Positions 23,705-31,432 of a DNA stretch of 47,738 nucleotides are shown here, one piece after another; the first letter of the stretch is position 1; the number at the start of each line of letters is the position of its first letter. The notes beneath the pieces were generated by a model. It saw only the letters and a program-made list of their open reading frames with translations. It was not told where the DNA came from and did not search any database. The translations under genes were made by a program, and so were the position numbers. Origin of the DNA: an uncultured Clostridium sp. Its GTDB lineage: Bacteria; Bacillota; Clostridia; TANB77; CAG-508. Location of the stretch: positions 1 to 47,738 of the forward strand of contig CAMMFK010000001.1 of assembly GCA_946496115.1 (NCBI GenBank), written 5' to 3'.

Positions 23705-24334
23705 TTATGCTTTTACGCTTGATTTTACTTTTAATATTGCACCTTTAGTTCCAGGAACGCTTCCTTTTACTAAAATTACATTTTTGTCTAAATCAACTTT
23801 TACAACTTCTAAATTTTGAATTGTAACTGTTTCTACCCCCATATGTCCTGGTAAGTTTTTACCTGGAAATACTCTACCTGGTGTAGATGTTGGTCCCATT
23901 GAACCTGGTCTTCTATGATACATAGAACCATGTCCCATTGGTCCTCTTGATTGTCCATGACGTTTGATAACACCTTGGAAACCTTTACCTTTAGAAGTTC
24001 CTTGAACGTCAACTTTGTCACCTACTGCAAATACGTCTGCTTTAAGTTCATCGCCAACTTTCATTCCTTCTACTGAATCTAATCTAAATTCTCTTAAATA
24101 TTTTTTTGGAGCTAATTTGTTTTTGCTTAAATGTCCTAGCTCAGGTTTGTTAAGCTTTCTTTCTTTAACTTCTCCAAATCCTAATTGAACAGCTGTGTAT
24201 CCATCTTGTTCTACAGTTTTGATTTGTGTAACTGTACATGGTCCAACTTCTATTGCTGTTACTGGAATAACTTTTCCTTCTTCATCGAAGATTTGTGTCA
24301 TTCCAACTTTTCTTCCTATTAATGCTTTTTTCAT
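23705..24334 (-). CDS. rplC: Ribosomal protein L3
   Basis: Early-assembly large-subunit protein. MKKALIGRKVGMTQIFDEEG and GPMGHGSMYHRRPGSMGPTS are diagnostic; 209 residues. AGGAGGG precedes the ATG. Confidence 0.98.
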   Translation of the reverse strand: MKKALIGRKVGMTQIFDEEGKVIPVTAIEVGPCTVTQIKTVEQDGYTAVQLGFGEVKERKLNKPELGHLSKNKLAPKKYLREFRLDSVEGMKVGDELKADVFAVGDKVDVQGTSKGKGFQGVIKRHGQSRGPMGHGSMYHRRPGSMGPTSTPGRVFPGKNLPGHMGVETVTIQNLEVVKVDLDKNVILVKGSVPGTKGAILKVKSSVKA

Positions 24335-24418
24335 ATTTCCCTCCTATTGGCTGACAGTTTGTTTTGTGCTATTTGAAGTTTGCATTTTTCTTTCTTATGC
24401 ACACGCCAGCATAGCTAA

Positions 24419-24775
24419 TTATAATTTGATTTCTATATCTACACCAGCTGGTAAGTCTATTTTCATAAGACTGTCAACTGTTTTTTGTGTTGGATAAAGA
24501 ATATCAATAACTCTTTTATGAGTTCTTAATTCAAATTGTTCTCTTGAATCTTTGTCTTTGTGTGGAGAACGAATAACTGTTACAACTTCCTTTTCTGTTG
24601 GAAGTGGAATAGGTCCTGAAACTTTTGCTCCTGTTTTCTTAGCAGTATCTACTATTTTCTCAGCAGACTGTTCTAAAACAACATGATCATAAGCTTTAAG
24701 TCTTATTCTGATCTTCTCGCTTTTTGCAGCACTTGTTTTTGTAACTGTTTCTTTTGAATTTTTCTTTGTTGCCAT
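24419..24775 (-). CDS. rpsJ: Ribosomal protein S10, N-terminally extended
   Basis: Small-subunit protein and NusB partner in antitermination. The core starts at about residue 20 (EKIRIRLKAYDHVVLEQSAE) and ends with LPAGVDIEIKL. The first 18 residues (MATKKNSKETVTKTSAAK) are a basic, Thr-rich extension; 118 residues against the usual 102-105. The ATG follows AAGGAGG. It is the first gene of the S10-spc transcript, behind a folded leader. No tuf or fusA lies immediately upstream. Confidence 0.97.
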   Translation of the reverse strand: MATKKNSKETVTKTSAAKSEKIRIRLKAYDHVVLEQSAEKIVDTAKKTGAKVSGPIPLPTEKEVVTVIRSPHKDKDSREQFELRTHKRVIDILYPTQKTVDSLMKIDLPAGVDIEIKL

Positions 24776-25008
24776 ATTTTTACCTCCTTAAAACGTTATT
24801 TTAGTCGGAAGTTATAAACGCACCCTTGTGTTTCTTTTAGATTTAACATAAAATCCCAAGTTTGCATGATAATCTTGGGATAAGTGCTATAAAATTTATA
24901 CTTACCGCCTTGGTCTTAGCCAATGACATACTCCATAGAAGTTCCCTCCATCGCCCACTCGCTGTAGGTGTGTAGCCACATTCTACTTCAACGCATCTCT
25001 TTACATGC
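24776..25008 (-). promoter_or_regulatory. Structured leader of the S10 operon
   Basis: About 233 nt of transcribed non-coding RNA precede rpsJ. It is more G+C-rich than the flanks and contains GCAT..ATGC, GTG-GCTA-CAC and TTGG-CTAAGA-CCAA hairpins. It ends with an 8-bp stem ATCCCAAG/CTTGGGAT (24853-24881) followed by TTTTATGTT, which could act as an attenuator. A conserved rpsJ leader motif (S10-Clostridia-1) has been described; I believe this may be a member but cannot test it here. Confidence 0.7.
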
Positions 25009-25014
25009 TTTTTT

Positions 25015-25043
25015 ATTATATAATAAATGTAGGCTAAAGTCAA
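25015..25043 (-). promoter_or_regulatory. Promoter of the S10-spc operon
   Basis: On the minus strand TTGACT (25038-25043), 17-bp spacer, TATAAT (25015-25020). Initiation is expected near 25008. Confidence 0.9.
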
Positions 25044-25079
25044 GGGTTTTGGAGAACTTTACTTCAATTTTATTTGTAT

Positions 25080-25238
25080 TCACATTATTCTCTTTTCTGC
25101 CAAATTTTCTAACATTTCTATATATCTAGTTTTATCTACATAATAATAATTATCTTCTACTAGCTCCTCATAATTACTTATTCCATAAGGCAATTTTTTA
25201 TCATATTTTTTTATCCCCTCTTTTAAGAGTTTTATCAA
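25080..25238 (-). pseudogene. Remnant of an AAA-ATPase-like / PD-(D/E)XK nuclease gene
   Basis: The minus strand reads KKLPYGISNYEELVEDNYYY followed by VDKTRYIEMLENLAEKRIM and a TGA stop at 25080-25082. This matches the N-terminus of the AAA-ATPase-like family (PF09820 type), which normally continues at once into a P-loop (TRPRRFGKT). Here the frame stops before the P-loop, and nothing of the remaining protein (usually about 500 residues) is present, because the S10 promoter follows. A TTG at 25238 is the nearest possible start. I read it as the truncated relic of a gene deleted from its 3' side. Confidence 0.65.
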
Positions 25239-25282
25239 TAAAATTTGTATATTATCATAAATAGATTTTTTTTAACAATAGT

Positions 25283-27253
25283 TCAACGAAAACAGTGAAA
25301 AAAAGAGGAAGTTTTACCTTCCTCCTCCACCACCACCGGCCTCCGCCGCCGACCGCCTCCTCCGGAGAAGCCACCGCCTCCACCAGATCCTGACGAGAAT
25401 GATGATGACATTGCATTACTTACTGATCTAAAACTACTTGAAAAGTCCATATGTGACATTATAAATATTGTTGGATATATATTGTAATCATAGTTATCAA
25501 AGTCAGGGTATACAATTTTTAATTCTTTTATTACTTTTTCTGATATACCAAATGCAGTAGCATATACCAAGTATTTTTCCCATATTGCTAAGTCCGGTAC
25601 ATCTTTTTCTTTAAGAAGTGAAAAGTCTTCCATATACTTTTTAAATGCTTTCCACTTGTCTTGTTCATCTACACCTTCTTGAGTGTATACACTTATTCTG
25701 TTATTTGCTCTATTTATTAAAATAAAGTCAACTATAAGCCATATTAATGCTATAACTAACAAATACCATGGAATTCCTATGCTGTTTACTGTATTTGTAA
25801 CAAAGTCCATATTATCTAGTAAAAATACTAAAACAAATGGTATAAATACACCTATAGAACAGCCTGCCATGTTGGCGTTTCTTCTTTTAATTCCTTTTAA
25901 ATCTAGTATTCTATTTGATGTTAGTTTTGATTTAATTGCTTTATCTATTGCACTCTTTAATGATACAACTTTTGAGCTATTATTGCTTATATATTTTTTT
26001 AGCTCTTTCATTGTAATTTCATTTGGATTATCTGTTTCTTTACTTCCACCAAATATTGATTTAGATTTATTTTTGCAAGCTGTAATTAAAAAGTTTAATA
26101 TTATTATTTCATCACTATTTAAGCTAACATTATTTGCATCTTGAGGTAAAATAGTAATTTTGCTATCTTTTTTACCTCCATCCGGTATTTCTTCTATTTT
26201 TATTATTTTTTTCAAAGATAGATCTAAAATTGTTGATGAAAATACTTTTCCTATATCATATTGTGTAAATCCTTGATATTTACCATCCAAAATATACAAA
26301 GCTTCTGCTGGTGAGCAAGTCTCACGTGGTAAATCTCTAAAATAGTCAAAATGTGTAGTTGGAACTACAGGCTTTACTTTTAATAGTATTCTTATGTTTT
26401 TCACCATAAAATATAGTAAAATTCCAAATATAATTAAACAAACAATAGCACTAATAATAATCTTAAATATTCTTGAGCTATTTGCTTCATTTGCCCATTC
26501 GTTTTCTTCTTGAAGAATATAGTTTAGCCTATTTGCATTATAAGTTCTTCCTGAATAAGTAATTAAGTCATTAGGCATAGCAATTCTTACTTCTACCATT
26601 TTTTGTGCTTTGTTATTGTTTACCTCAAATGTTACTGTGTCATTACTTGCCTTTGTAATTGTTCCATTTAAATCAGGAGTATGTCCCCAAATTCTTAGGT
26701 CATCTAGATTTGTCACTTCAGCCGGTAATTTTATAGTACCTGTAATTTTTTTGGCGGGTATTTCAAAGTCTGAGCCCAAAAACTGCCAATACATTTCTGC
26801 ACAATCATTATAAACTGCTATGGCATCTTCTACATGATAACTAATTTTGTAAGTTTCAGTTCCAGAAGAATTTTCATATCCTGTGCCCCATGCCACTTCG
26901 TAGTTTGACCCCATACTTATGAAATAATACTCATCTGTTGGTACATGGTAAGCATAGTCTCCATAGTCATCCATTGGAATCTCTACACCACTACTTGTTA
27001 TTCTACTTACAGATCCATCTGTTATGCTTGTATACTTAGTTGAATCTCTTTTGAATGTTTTAAACAAAGTGTTTGTGTCGCTTATATCAATATTCCATGT
27101 TTCTACAACATCCATAGAACCATCACTATTAATTTGTACATCAAAGTTTAAACTATTCAAATATAAATCTGAACTTGCTTGCACACTATTAAATATTGAT
27201 AAAGCTCCAAGTAAAAATACAATTAAAATAATTGCTCGTTTTAAAATTTTCAT
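25283..27253 (-). CDS. DUF2207-family membrane protein, C-terminus frameshifted
   Basis: Predicted membrane protein of unknown function. A signal peptide (about 1-26, ending VQAS) is followed by an extracytoplasmic DUF2207 domain (about 29-240), a membrane helix near 265-285, a cytoplasmic region, two adjacent helices near 470-520, a further domain, and a Ser/Gly-rich tail. Such proteins end in a polyglycine tail. Here the frame leaves glycine codons for GGRRRRPVVVEEEG and runs on through a terminator hairpin to 25283. In another frame the DNA gives GGGGGGR and a TAA at 25314-25316, lying in the terminator loop. A 1- or 2-base indel in the G+C-rich repeat near 25340-25365, real or an assembly error, explains this. 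AGGGGAAAG precedes the ATG. Confidence 0.85.
   Translation of the reverse strand: MKILKRAIILIVFLLGALSIFNSVQASSDLYLNSLNFDVQINSDGSMDVVETWNIDISDTNTLFKTFKRDSTKYTSITDGSVSRITSSGVEIPMDDYGDYAYHVPTDEYYFISMGSNYEVAWGTGYENSSGTETYKISYHVEDAIAVYNDCAEMYWQFLGSDFEIPAKKITGTIKLPAEVTNLDDLRIWGHTPDLNGTITKASNDTVTFEVNNNKAQKMVEVRIAMPNDLITYSGRTYNANRLNYILQEENEWANEANSSRIFKIIISAIVCLIIFGILLYFMVKNIRILLKVKPVVPTTHFDYFRDLPRETCSPAEALYILDGKYQGFTQYDIGKVFSSTILDLSLKKIIKIEEIPDGGKKDSKITILPQDANNVSLNSDEIIILNFLITACKNKSKSIFGGSKETDNPNEITMKELKKYISNNSSKVVSLKSAIDKAIKSKLTSNRILDLKGIKRRNANMAGCSIGVFIPFVLVFLLDNMDFVTNTVNSIGIPWYLLVIALIWLIVDFILINRANNRISVYTQEGVDEQDKWKAFKKYMEDFSLLKEKDVPDLAIWEKYLVYATAFGISEKVIKELKIVYPDFDNYDYNIYPTIFIMSHMDFSSSFRSVSNAMSSSFSSGSGGGGGFSGGGGRRRRPVVVEEEGKTSSFFHCFR
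25298..25324 (-). terminator. Terminator overlapping the 3' end of the DUF2207 gene
   Basis: On the minus strand GAGGAAG-GTAAAA-CTTCCTC followed by seven T residues. The loop contains the TAA that ends the presumed ancestral frame. Confidence 0.88.
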
Positions 27254-27346
27254 ACTTTCCCCTTTGCATTTTGCCTTTATGCAATTGCTAATAATTATTT
27301 TTGAAATCTATGTTAACTTTTTAATTCTGCTTTTTTCTTAATAATT

Positions 27347-27362
27347 TTTTGCTTAAGCAAAA
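27347..27362. repeat. Perfect 16-bp palindrome in the divergent spacer
   Basis: TTTTGCTTAAGCAAAA lies between the divergent DUF2207 gene and mutS2. It could be a protein-binding site or a hairpin; the spacer (27254-27456) otherwise shows only AT-rich sequence and a weak minus-strand promoter candidate (TTAACA, 17 bp, TATTAG). Confidence 0.5.
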
Positions 27363-27456
27363 TGCTTTTTAATATTATTATTTTATTCTCACAATTATAT
27401 TACACTATTTTTATTTTTTTGTCTATTGCAAAATGAAAATTTTATTTTTTAGAAAA

Positions 27457-27485
27457 TTGTATTTTCTCCGTTTTTATTGTATAAT
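27457..27485 (+). promoter_or_regulatory. mutS2 promoter
   Basis: TTGTAT (27457-27462), 17-bp spacer, TATAAT (27480-27485), 32 bases before the chosen start codon. Confidence 0.8.
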
Positions 27486-27516
27486 ACCTAATATACAAGC
27501 GAAAGGATCAATTACA

Positions 27517-29700
27517 ATGTTTAATTTAGACAAATTAGAATTTAATAATATACGTGAAAATTTAGCAAAATATACACAAACATTCGAAGGTAAAAATTTA
27601 GCTTTAAATTTAGAGCCTTCTTATAAAACTATGGAAGTTAAATCTTGGCTTAATGAAACTAACGAATGTTTGCAAATTAGAAACATAAAAGGTGAATTAC
27701 CTATTTCACAAATAGATGATGTAAGTTTTCTTATAAAAAGTCTAAAGAGCTCTCTTTCATTATCTGCAAAAGGATTACTTGAAATGAGCAATATTTTAAG
27801 AACAGCTAGAGAACTTACTGAATATATTAAAGATTTGGAAGCCCCATTACCTACTATCAAAGATTATTTTTCTATGCTTTATTCAAATAAAGATATTGAA
27901 AACAAAATTAGCTCTCGCATTATTTCTGAAGATACCATTGCTGACAATGCCTCTTCAAAACTTTATAGTATTAGAAATAGTAAAAAATCTTTAGAAAGTG
28001 ATATTAAAAATAAACTAAATCAAGTTATGCACCAAAATAGCAAATACATAATGGACCAAGTTATTACAATTAGAGATGGAAGATATGTTATACCTGTAAA
28101 AGATGAATACAAAAGCTTTGTAAAAGGATTTATACATGATACATCAAGTAGTGGCTCTACCGTTTACATTGAGCCTATGGCAGTTTTTGAGATTAATAAC
28201 AAAATAAATAATTTAAGTTTAGAAGAAAGTAAAGAAATAGAAAGAATTTTAAGCGAGCTTTCTGGCTTACTTTTCCCTATTGTTTATCAAATAGAAAAAA
28301 ATGTTGAAATTATATCTAAACTTGATTTTATAAATGCCAAAGCAAAGCTTGCAATAGAAATGGAAGCAAATTTACCTATAATTTCAAATGAAATAAATTT
28401 GATTAAATCAAGACATCCTCTAATTCCAAAGGATAAAGTTGTTCCAATAGATATTTACGTTGGCAAGGACTTTACTACATTAGTTATTACTGGACCAAAT
28501 ACTGGTGGTAAAACTGTTAGCTTAAAAACTGTTGGACTACTTTGTTTAATGGCTCAATCAGGTCTATTTATACCTGCCGGAGAAAATTCTACTGTTAAAA
28601 TATTCGAAAATATATTTGCAGATATTGGAGATGAACAAAGTATTGAGCAATCTTTAAGTACATTTTCTAGCCATATGACTAATATTGTAAAAATTGTTGA
28701 AAAAGTAAATGATAAAAGTCTAGTTTTGGTTGATGAATTAGGCTCTGGCACAGACCCAATTGAAGGTGCAAATTTAGCTTTAGCACTTCTTGAATATTTT
28801 CATAATCAAGGAGCATTAACTGTTGCTACAACTCATTATCACGAAATAAAAAATTATTGTATAACACATGATGGATTTGAAAATGCAAGTTGTGAATTTG
28901 ACATAGAAAAATTAGAACCAACATATCACTTACTTATAGGTATTCCTGGCAAAAGTAATGCTTTTGCCATAAGTAAACGCTTAGGTTTAAAGCAATCTAT
29001 TTTAGATAGAGCAAATAATTTAATGGAAAAACCTGACACAGATGTTGAAACTTTAATGAAAGAAATTTATGATGACAGAATATCTATTGAAAATTTGAAG
29101 AAAGAAGAAGAAAAAAATCTTAATCAAGTAACTCTTTTACGAAAATCTCTAGAAAAGCAATTATCAGATAAGCTAGCTCATGAAGAAGAAAAAATAGAAA
29201 AAGCTAAAAAAGAAGCTAGAGAGATTTTGCTTGATGCTAAGGAAGAAGCAAATAAAGTTATTCGCGAATTAAGTGGTCTAAGCTCAAAGGATCTTAAAAA
29301 AGCAAATGAATTAAGAAATAAATTAAATAGCGATTTAAAAGAAACTGAATCAAATCAAGGCTTAGATTTAAGTGTATTATTAAAACTAAATAATCAAGAA
29401 ACAAATAAGCCAAGTAGCAAAGCTAACGTTCATATTGAAAATACTGCCTCAAAAAGTATTTCTTCTGAAATAAATCTTATTGGTGAAAACGTAGATACTG
29501 CAATAATGGCACTTGATAAATATCTAGATAATTGCACAATGGCTCATCTAAAACAAGTAAGAGTAATTCACGGTAAAGGCACTGGAAAGCTACGTGAAGG
29601 CATACACAATTACTTAAAGAAATCTAAATATGTTAGTTCATATAGAATTGCAGGCTATGGTGAAGGTGACTATGGTGTAACAATTGTGGAATTGAAATAG
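27517..29700 (+). CDS. mutS2: MutS2 (ribosome-rescue / recombination-suppressing ATPase)
   Basis: MutS-family ATPase linked to suppression of homologous recombination and, in Bacillus, to splitting of collided ribosomes. Seen: a core helical domain, Walker A GPNTGGKT (about 326-333), Walker B LVLVDELGSGTDP, a coiled-coil arm rich in Glu/Lys (about 515-605), and a C-terminal Smr domain (about 648-727) with VIHGKGTGKLREGI. The start at 27517 follows GAAAGGA. An open frame back to 27433 would cross the promoter. The length of 727 is somewhat short of the usual 780-790. The Smr LDLRG motif is replaced by INLIGE, so nuclease activity of that domain is doubtful. Confidence 0.95.
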   Translation: MFNLDKLEFNNIRENLAKYTQTFEGKNLALNLEPSYKTMEVKSWLNETNECLQIRNIKGELPISQIDDVSFLIKSLKSSLSLSAKGLLEMSNILRTARELTEYIKDLEAPLPTIKDYFSMLYSNKDIENKISSRIISEDTIADNASSKLYSIRNSKKSLESDIKNKLNQVMHQNSKYIMDQVITIRDGRYVIPVKDEYKSFVKGFIHDTSSSGSTVYIEPMAVFEINNKINNLSLEESKEIERILSELSGLLFPIVYQIEKNVEIISKLDFINAKAKLAIEMEANLPIISNEINLIKSRHPLIPKDKVVPIDIYVGKDFTTLVITGPNTGGKTVSLKTVGLLCLMAQSGLFIPAGENSTVKIFENIFADIGDEQSIEQSLSTFSSHMTNIVKIVEKVNDKSLVLVDELGSGTDPIEGANLALALLEYFHNQGALTVATTHYHEIKNYCITHDGFENASCEFDIEKLEPTYHLLIGIPGKSNAFAISKRLGLKQSILDRANNLMEKPDTDVETLMKEIYDDRISIENLKKEEEKNLNQVTLLRKSLEKQLSDKLAHEEEKIEKAKKEAREILLDAKEEANKVIRELSGLSSKDLKKANELRNKLNSDLKETESNQGLDLSVLLKLNNQETNKPSSKANVHIENTASKSISSEINLIGENVDTAIMALDKYLDNCTMAHLKQVRVIHGKGTGKLREGIHNYLKKSKYVSSYRIAGYGEGDYGVTIVELK

Positions 29701-29723
29701 AGTAGGAGCTTTTGCCCCTACTC
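29700..29723. terminator. Hairpin behind mutS2 and the candidate small RNA
   Basis: GAGTAGGAGC-TTTT-GCCCCTACTC forms a 10-bp stem with one mismatch. Neither side has a long T-run (plus: ATTTACC; minus: TATTTC), so termination strength is uncertain. It may serve both convergent transcripts. Confidence 0.6.
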
Positions 29724-29802
29724 ATTTACCTTATTTTAGTATTTTATAAATACAAGGCTAAGGATTTCCTCTTGTAATATTATAAAATATTACATTAACA
29801 GT
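29700..29802 (-). ncRNA. Candidate small RNA convergent with mutS2
   Basis: A full-consensus promoter (29809-29837) faces a spacer with no gene and would produce about 100 nt ending at the hairpin 29700-29723. The transcript contains GTAATATT-TTAT-AATATTAC and GTATTT-ATA-AAATAC hairpins. The first ATG lacks a ribosome binding site and stops after six codons. Function unknown; readthrough would be antisense to the mutS2 3' end. Confidence 0.5.
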
Positions 29803-29808
29803 ATAATC

Positions 29809-29837
29809 ATTATACTACCTTTTTATACCAATGTCAA
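29809..29837 (-). promoter_or_regulatory. Orphan consensus promoter downstream of the Cys-rich gene
   Basis: On the minus strand TTGACA (29832-29837), 17-bp spacer, TATAAT (29809-29814). It lies behind the stop of the gene at 29856 and no gene follows before mutS2's 3' end. Confidence 0.8.
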
Positions 29838-29855
29838 CATAATTTTTTGTATTTT

Positions 29856-30536
29856 CTACACTCTTCTTAAGCAATTTCTAAATTGTCTTTGACAAGCACA
29901 AGTTCTACAAGCTGTAGTATTGGGGTCACCATTTCTCAAAGTGCCACACCCACAATTACAATTGTTTCCGCTTCTGTTTTGTCTGCTATTATTTGAATTA
30001 CAGCATAATGGACAATTGTCATCGTCTTCATTTTGACTATTAATTGTGTCTGCTAAGTCATCAATGCTATTACTCAAAGCTACAACATTTTCATTAAAGC
30101 AAGCTAAATTTCTGCTAAAACCATTATTTCCATTGCAACAATTTGAGCCACTTCTGTTGTTACCGCTTCTAGCATTTTCATTATTACATGATGAACATCT
30201 ACCCTCACCTGTTCTTGAGCTATTACAGTTATTGCAACAAGATGAATTATTATCACCGGCTCTTCCGCTTCCGCTATTACCTATAAAATTAATTTCAATA
30301 GTTCTATTAGCAATTCTGCAGAAGATGCTAACAATGTATGCCGTAATTAAAGCTATAATTGCATATATAAATGCTGCTATTAAGAAGCTTACACCATATA
30401 CGGTAAATGTAACAATTAAGAAAATTGCAAGTACAATTGCCGATACTAAGTATGGGTTACAAAGTATTTTTTGTAGAGCAATTGCAAAAATTATAGTTGC
30501 AATAGGAAATATAAATAAAAATAAAATTATATCCAT
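29856..30536 (-). CDS. Membrane protein with Cys/Asn-rich tail
   Basis: The first 75 residues hold three membrane helices (about 3-22, 28-50, 52-74) and loosely resemble small YbeC/DUF2651-like proteins. From about residue 80 the sequence is hydrophilic and rich in Asn, Ser, Gly and Cys. There are 18 cysteines behind the membrane part, many as CC, CNNC, CSSC and CNCGC, plus a short acidic helix-like piece (NSIDDLADTI). The tail could bind metal or form cross-links, for example in a spore coat; this is speculation. AAGGGGATAAT precedes the ATG. A TTGACA..TAATAT pair whose -10 overlaps the ATG is probably coincidental. Confidence 0.8.
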   Translation of the reverse strand: MDIILFLFIFPIATIIFAIALQKILCNPYLVSAIVLAIFLIVTFTVYGVSFLIAAFIYAIIALITAYIVSIFCRIANRTIEINFIGNSGSGRAGDNNSSCCNNCNSSRTGEGRCSSCNNENARSGNNRSGSNCCNGNNGFSRNLACFNENVVALSNSIDDLADTINSQNEDDDNCPLCCNSNNSRQNRSGNNCNCGCGTLRNGDPNTTACRTCACQRQFRNCLRRV

Positions 30537-30582
30537 ATTATCCCCTTGTATATTTTATGTCAATCTTACGATTTTTGACACT

Positions 30583-30674
30583 AAAATTCCAATATACATT
30601 CTCTCCCATTTCACGGCGCGGGTCGCTGCTTGCTCCAACTTGTGAAATATCGAGAACATATATTGGAATATTTT
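30583..30674. repeat. CCAATATA-armed inverted repeat element, copy 1 (92 bp)
   Basis: Left arm AAAATTCCAATATACATTCT; right arm in reverse complement reads AAAATATTCCAATATATG. Nested inside is ATTTCAC/GTGAAAT around a G+C-rich core. It fills the spacer between truA and the Cys-rich gene. Its arms match those of the element at 42815-42964. Confidence 0.75.
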
Positions 30675-30676
30675 AA

Positions 30677-31432
30677 TTAACTCGTTAAATTGACATCTCC
30701 ATACTCCACATTAACCAAATAAAGTCCCGTAGGTGGCAATGTTTTTCCTGCTTTTAGCCTATCTTTTGCCTCCAATATTTCTTTTACATCAGATGGTTCT
30801 ATCTTTCCTATACCAACATCAACTAGAGTCCCAGCAATAATTCTTACCATGTTATATAGAAATCCATTGCCAGTAAGTTCAATGGTTACAATTTCACCAT
30901 TTCTTGTAACTTTAGCGTCATATATTGTTCTTACACTACTTTTGCTACTTGTACCACTTGCTTTGAATGATTTGAAATCATGCTCACCTATTAAAAATTT
31001 TACTGCTTCGTTCATTTTATTTTCGTCTAATTTTTCTGGAAAATGATATTGCAGATATCTATAAATTGCTGTTCCTTGAACTGAATTATTTATTACATAT
31101 CTATATGTTTTCCTTTTACAAGTATATCTACTATGAAATTTTTCCGGTACTTCTTCTGCCTCTTTTATCCTAATAGATTTTTTTAGTTTTGAGTTTAATG
31201 CATATGGTATTTTTTCTATTGGAAAATCTTTTTCTAATCTAAAATTTGCAACTTGACCAAGTGCATGTACTCCTGCATCAGTTCTTCCAGATGCAATTAA
31301 ATCCACCTTTTCTCCTGTTACTTCCTCTATTGCTCTTTCAATTTCTCCCTGAATATTTAGTTTATTAGGTTGCTTTTGCCACCCATTAAAGTCTTTTCCA
31401 TCATATTCAATTGTTAATTTTATGTTTCTCAT
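30677..31432 (-). CDS. truA: tRNA pseudouridine(38-40) synthase TruA
   Basis: Modifies U38-U40 in the anticodon arm of many tRNAs. The catalytic Asp52 sits in SGRTDAGVHALGQ; an N-terminal KLTIEYDGKDFNGWQKQP and a C-terminal GNGFLYNMVRIIAGTLVDVG are typical. The length is 251 residues. The start overlaps the 3' end of cdaA by 26 bp, with a GAAAGGCTGAAAAGC upstream region. It shares the transcript with cdaA. Confidence 0.96.
   Translation of the reverse strand: MRNIKLTIEYDGKDFNGWQKQPNKLNIQGEIERAIEEVTGEKVDLIASGRTDAGVHALGQVANFRLEKDFPIEKIPYALNSKLKKSIRIKEAEEVPEKFHSRYTCKRKTYRYVINNSVQGTAIYRYLQYHFPEKLDENKMNEAVKFLIGEHDFKSFKASGTSSKSSVRTIYDAKVTRNGEIVTIELTGNGFLYNMVRIIAGTLVDVGIGKIEPSDVKEILEAKDRLKAGKTLPPTGLYLVNVEYGDVNLTS

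Noticed and set aside
24843..25043. Minus-strand open frame of 66 codons before rpsJ
   Set aside because: It starts in the -35 box of the S10 promoter, so it cannot be translated from that transcript, and has no ribosome binding site.
30530..30560. TTGACA-17-TAATAT at the start of the Cys-rich gene
   Set aside because: The -10 overlaps the start codon, so it would initiate inside the gene; probably chance in AT-rich sequence.
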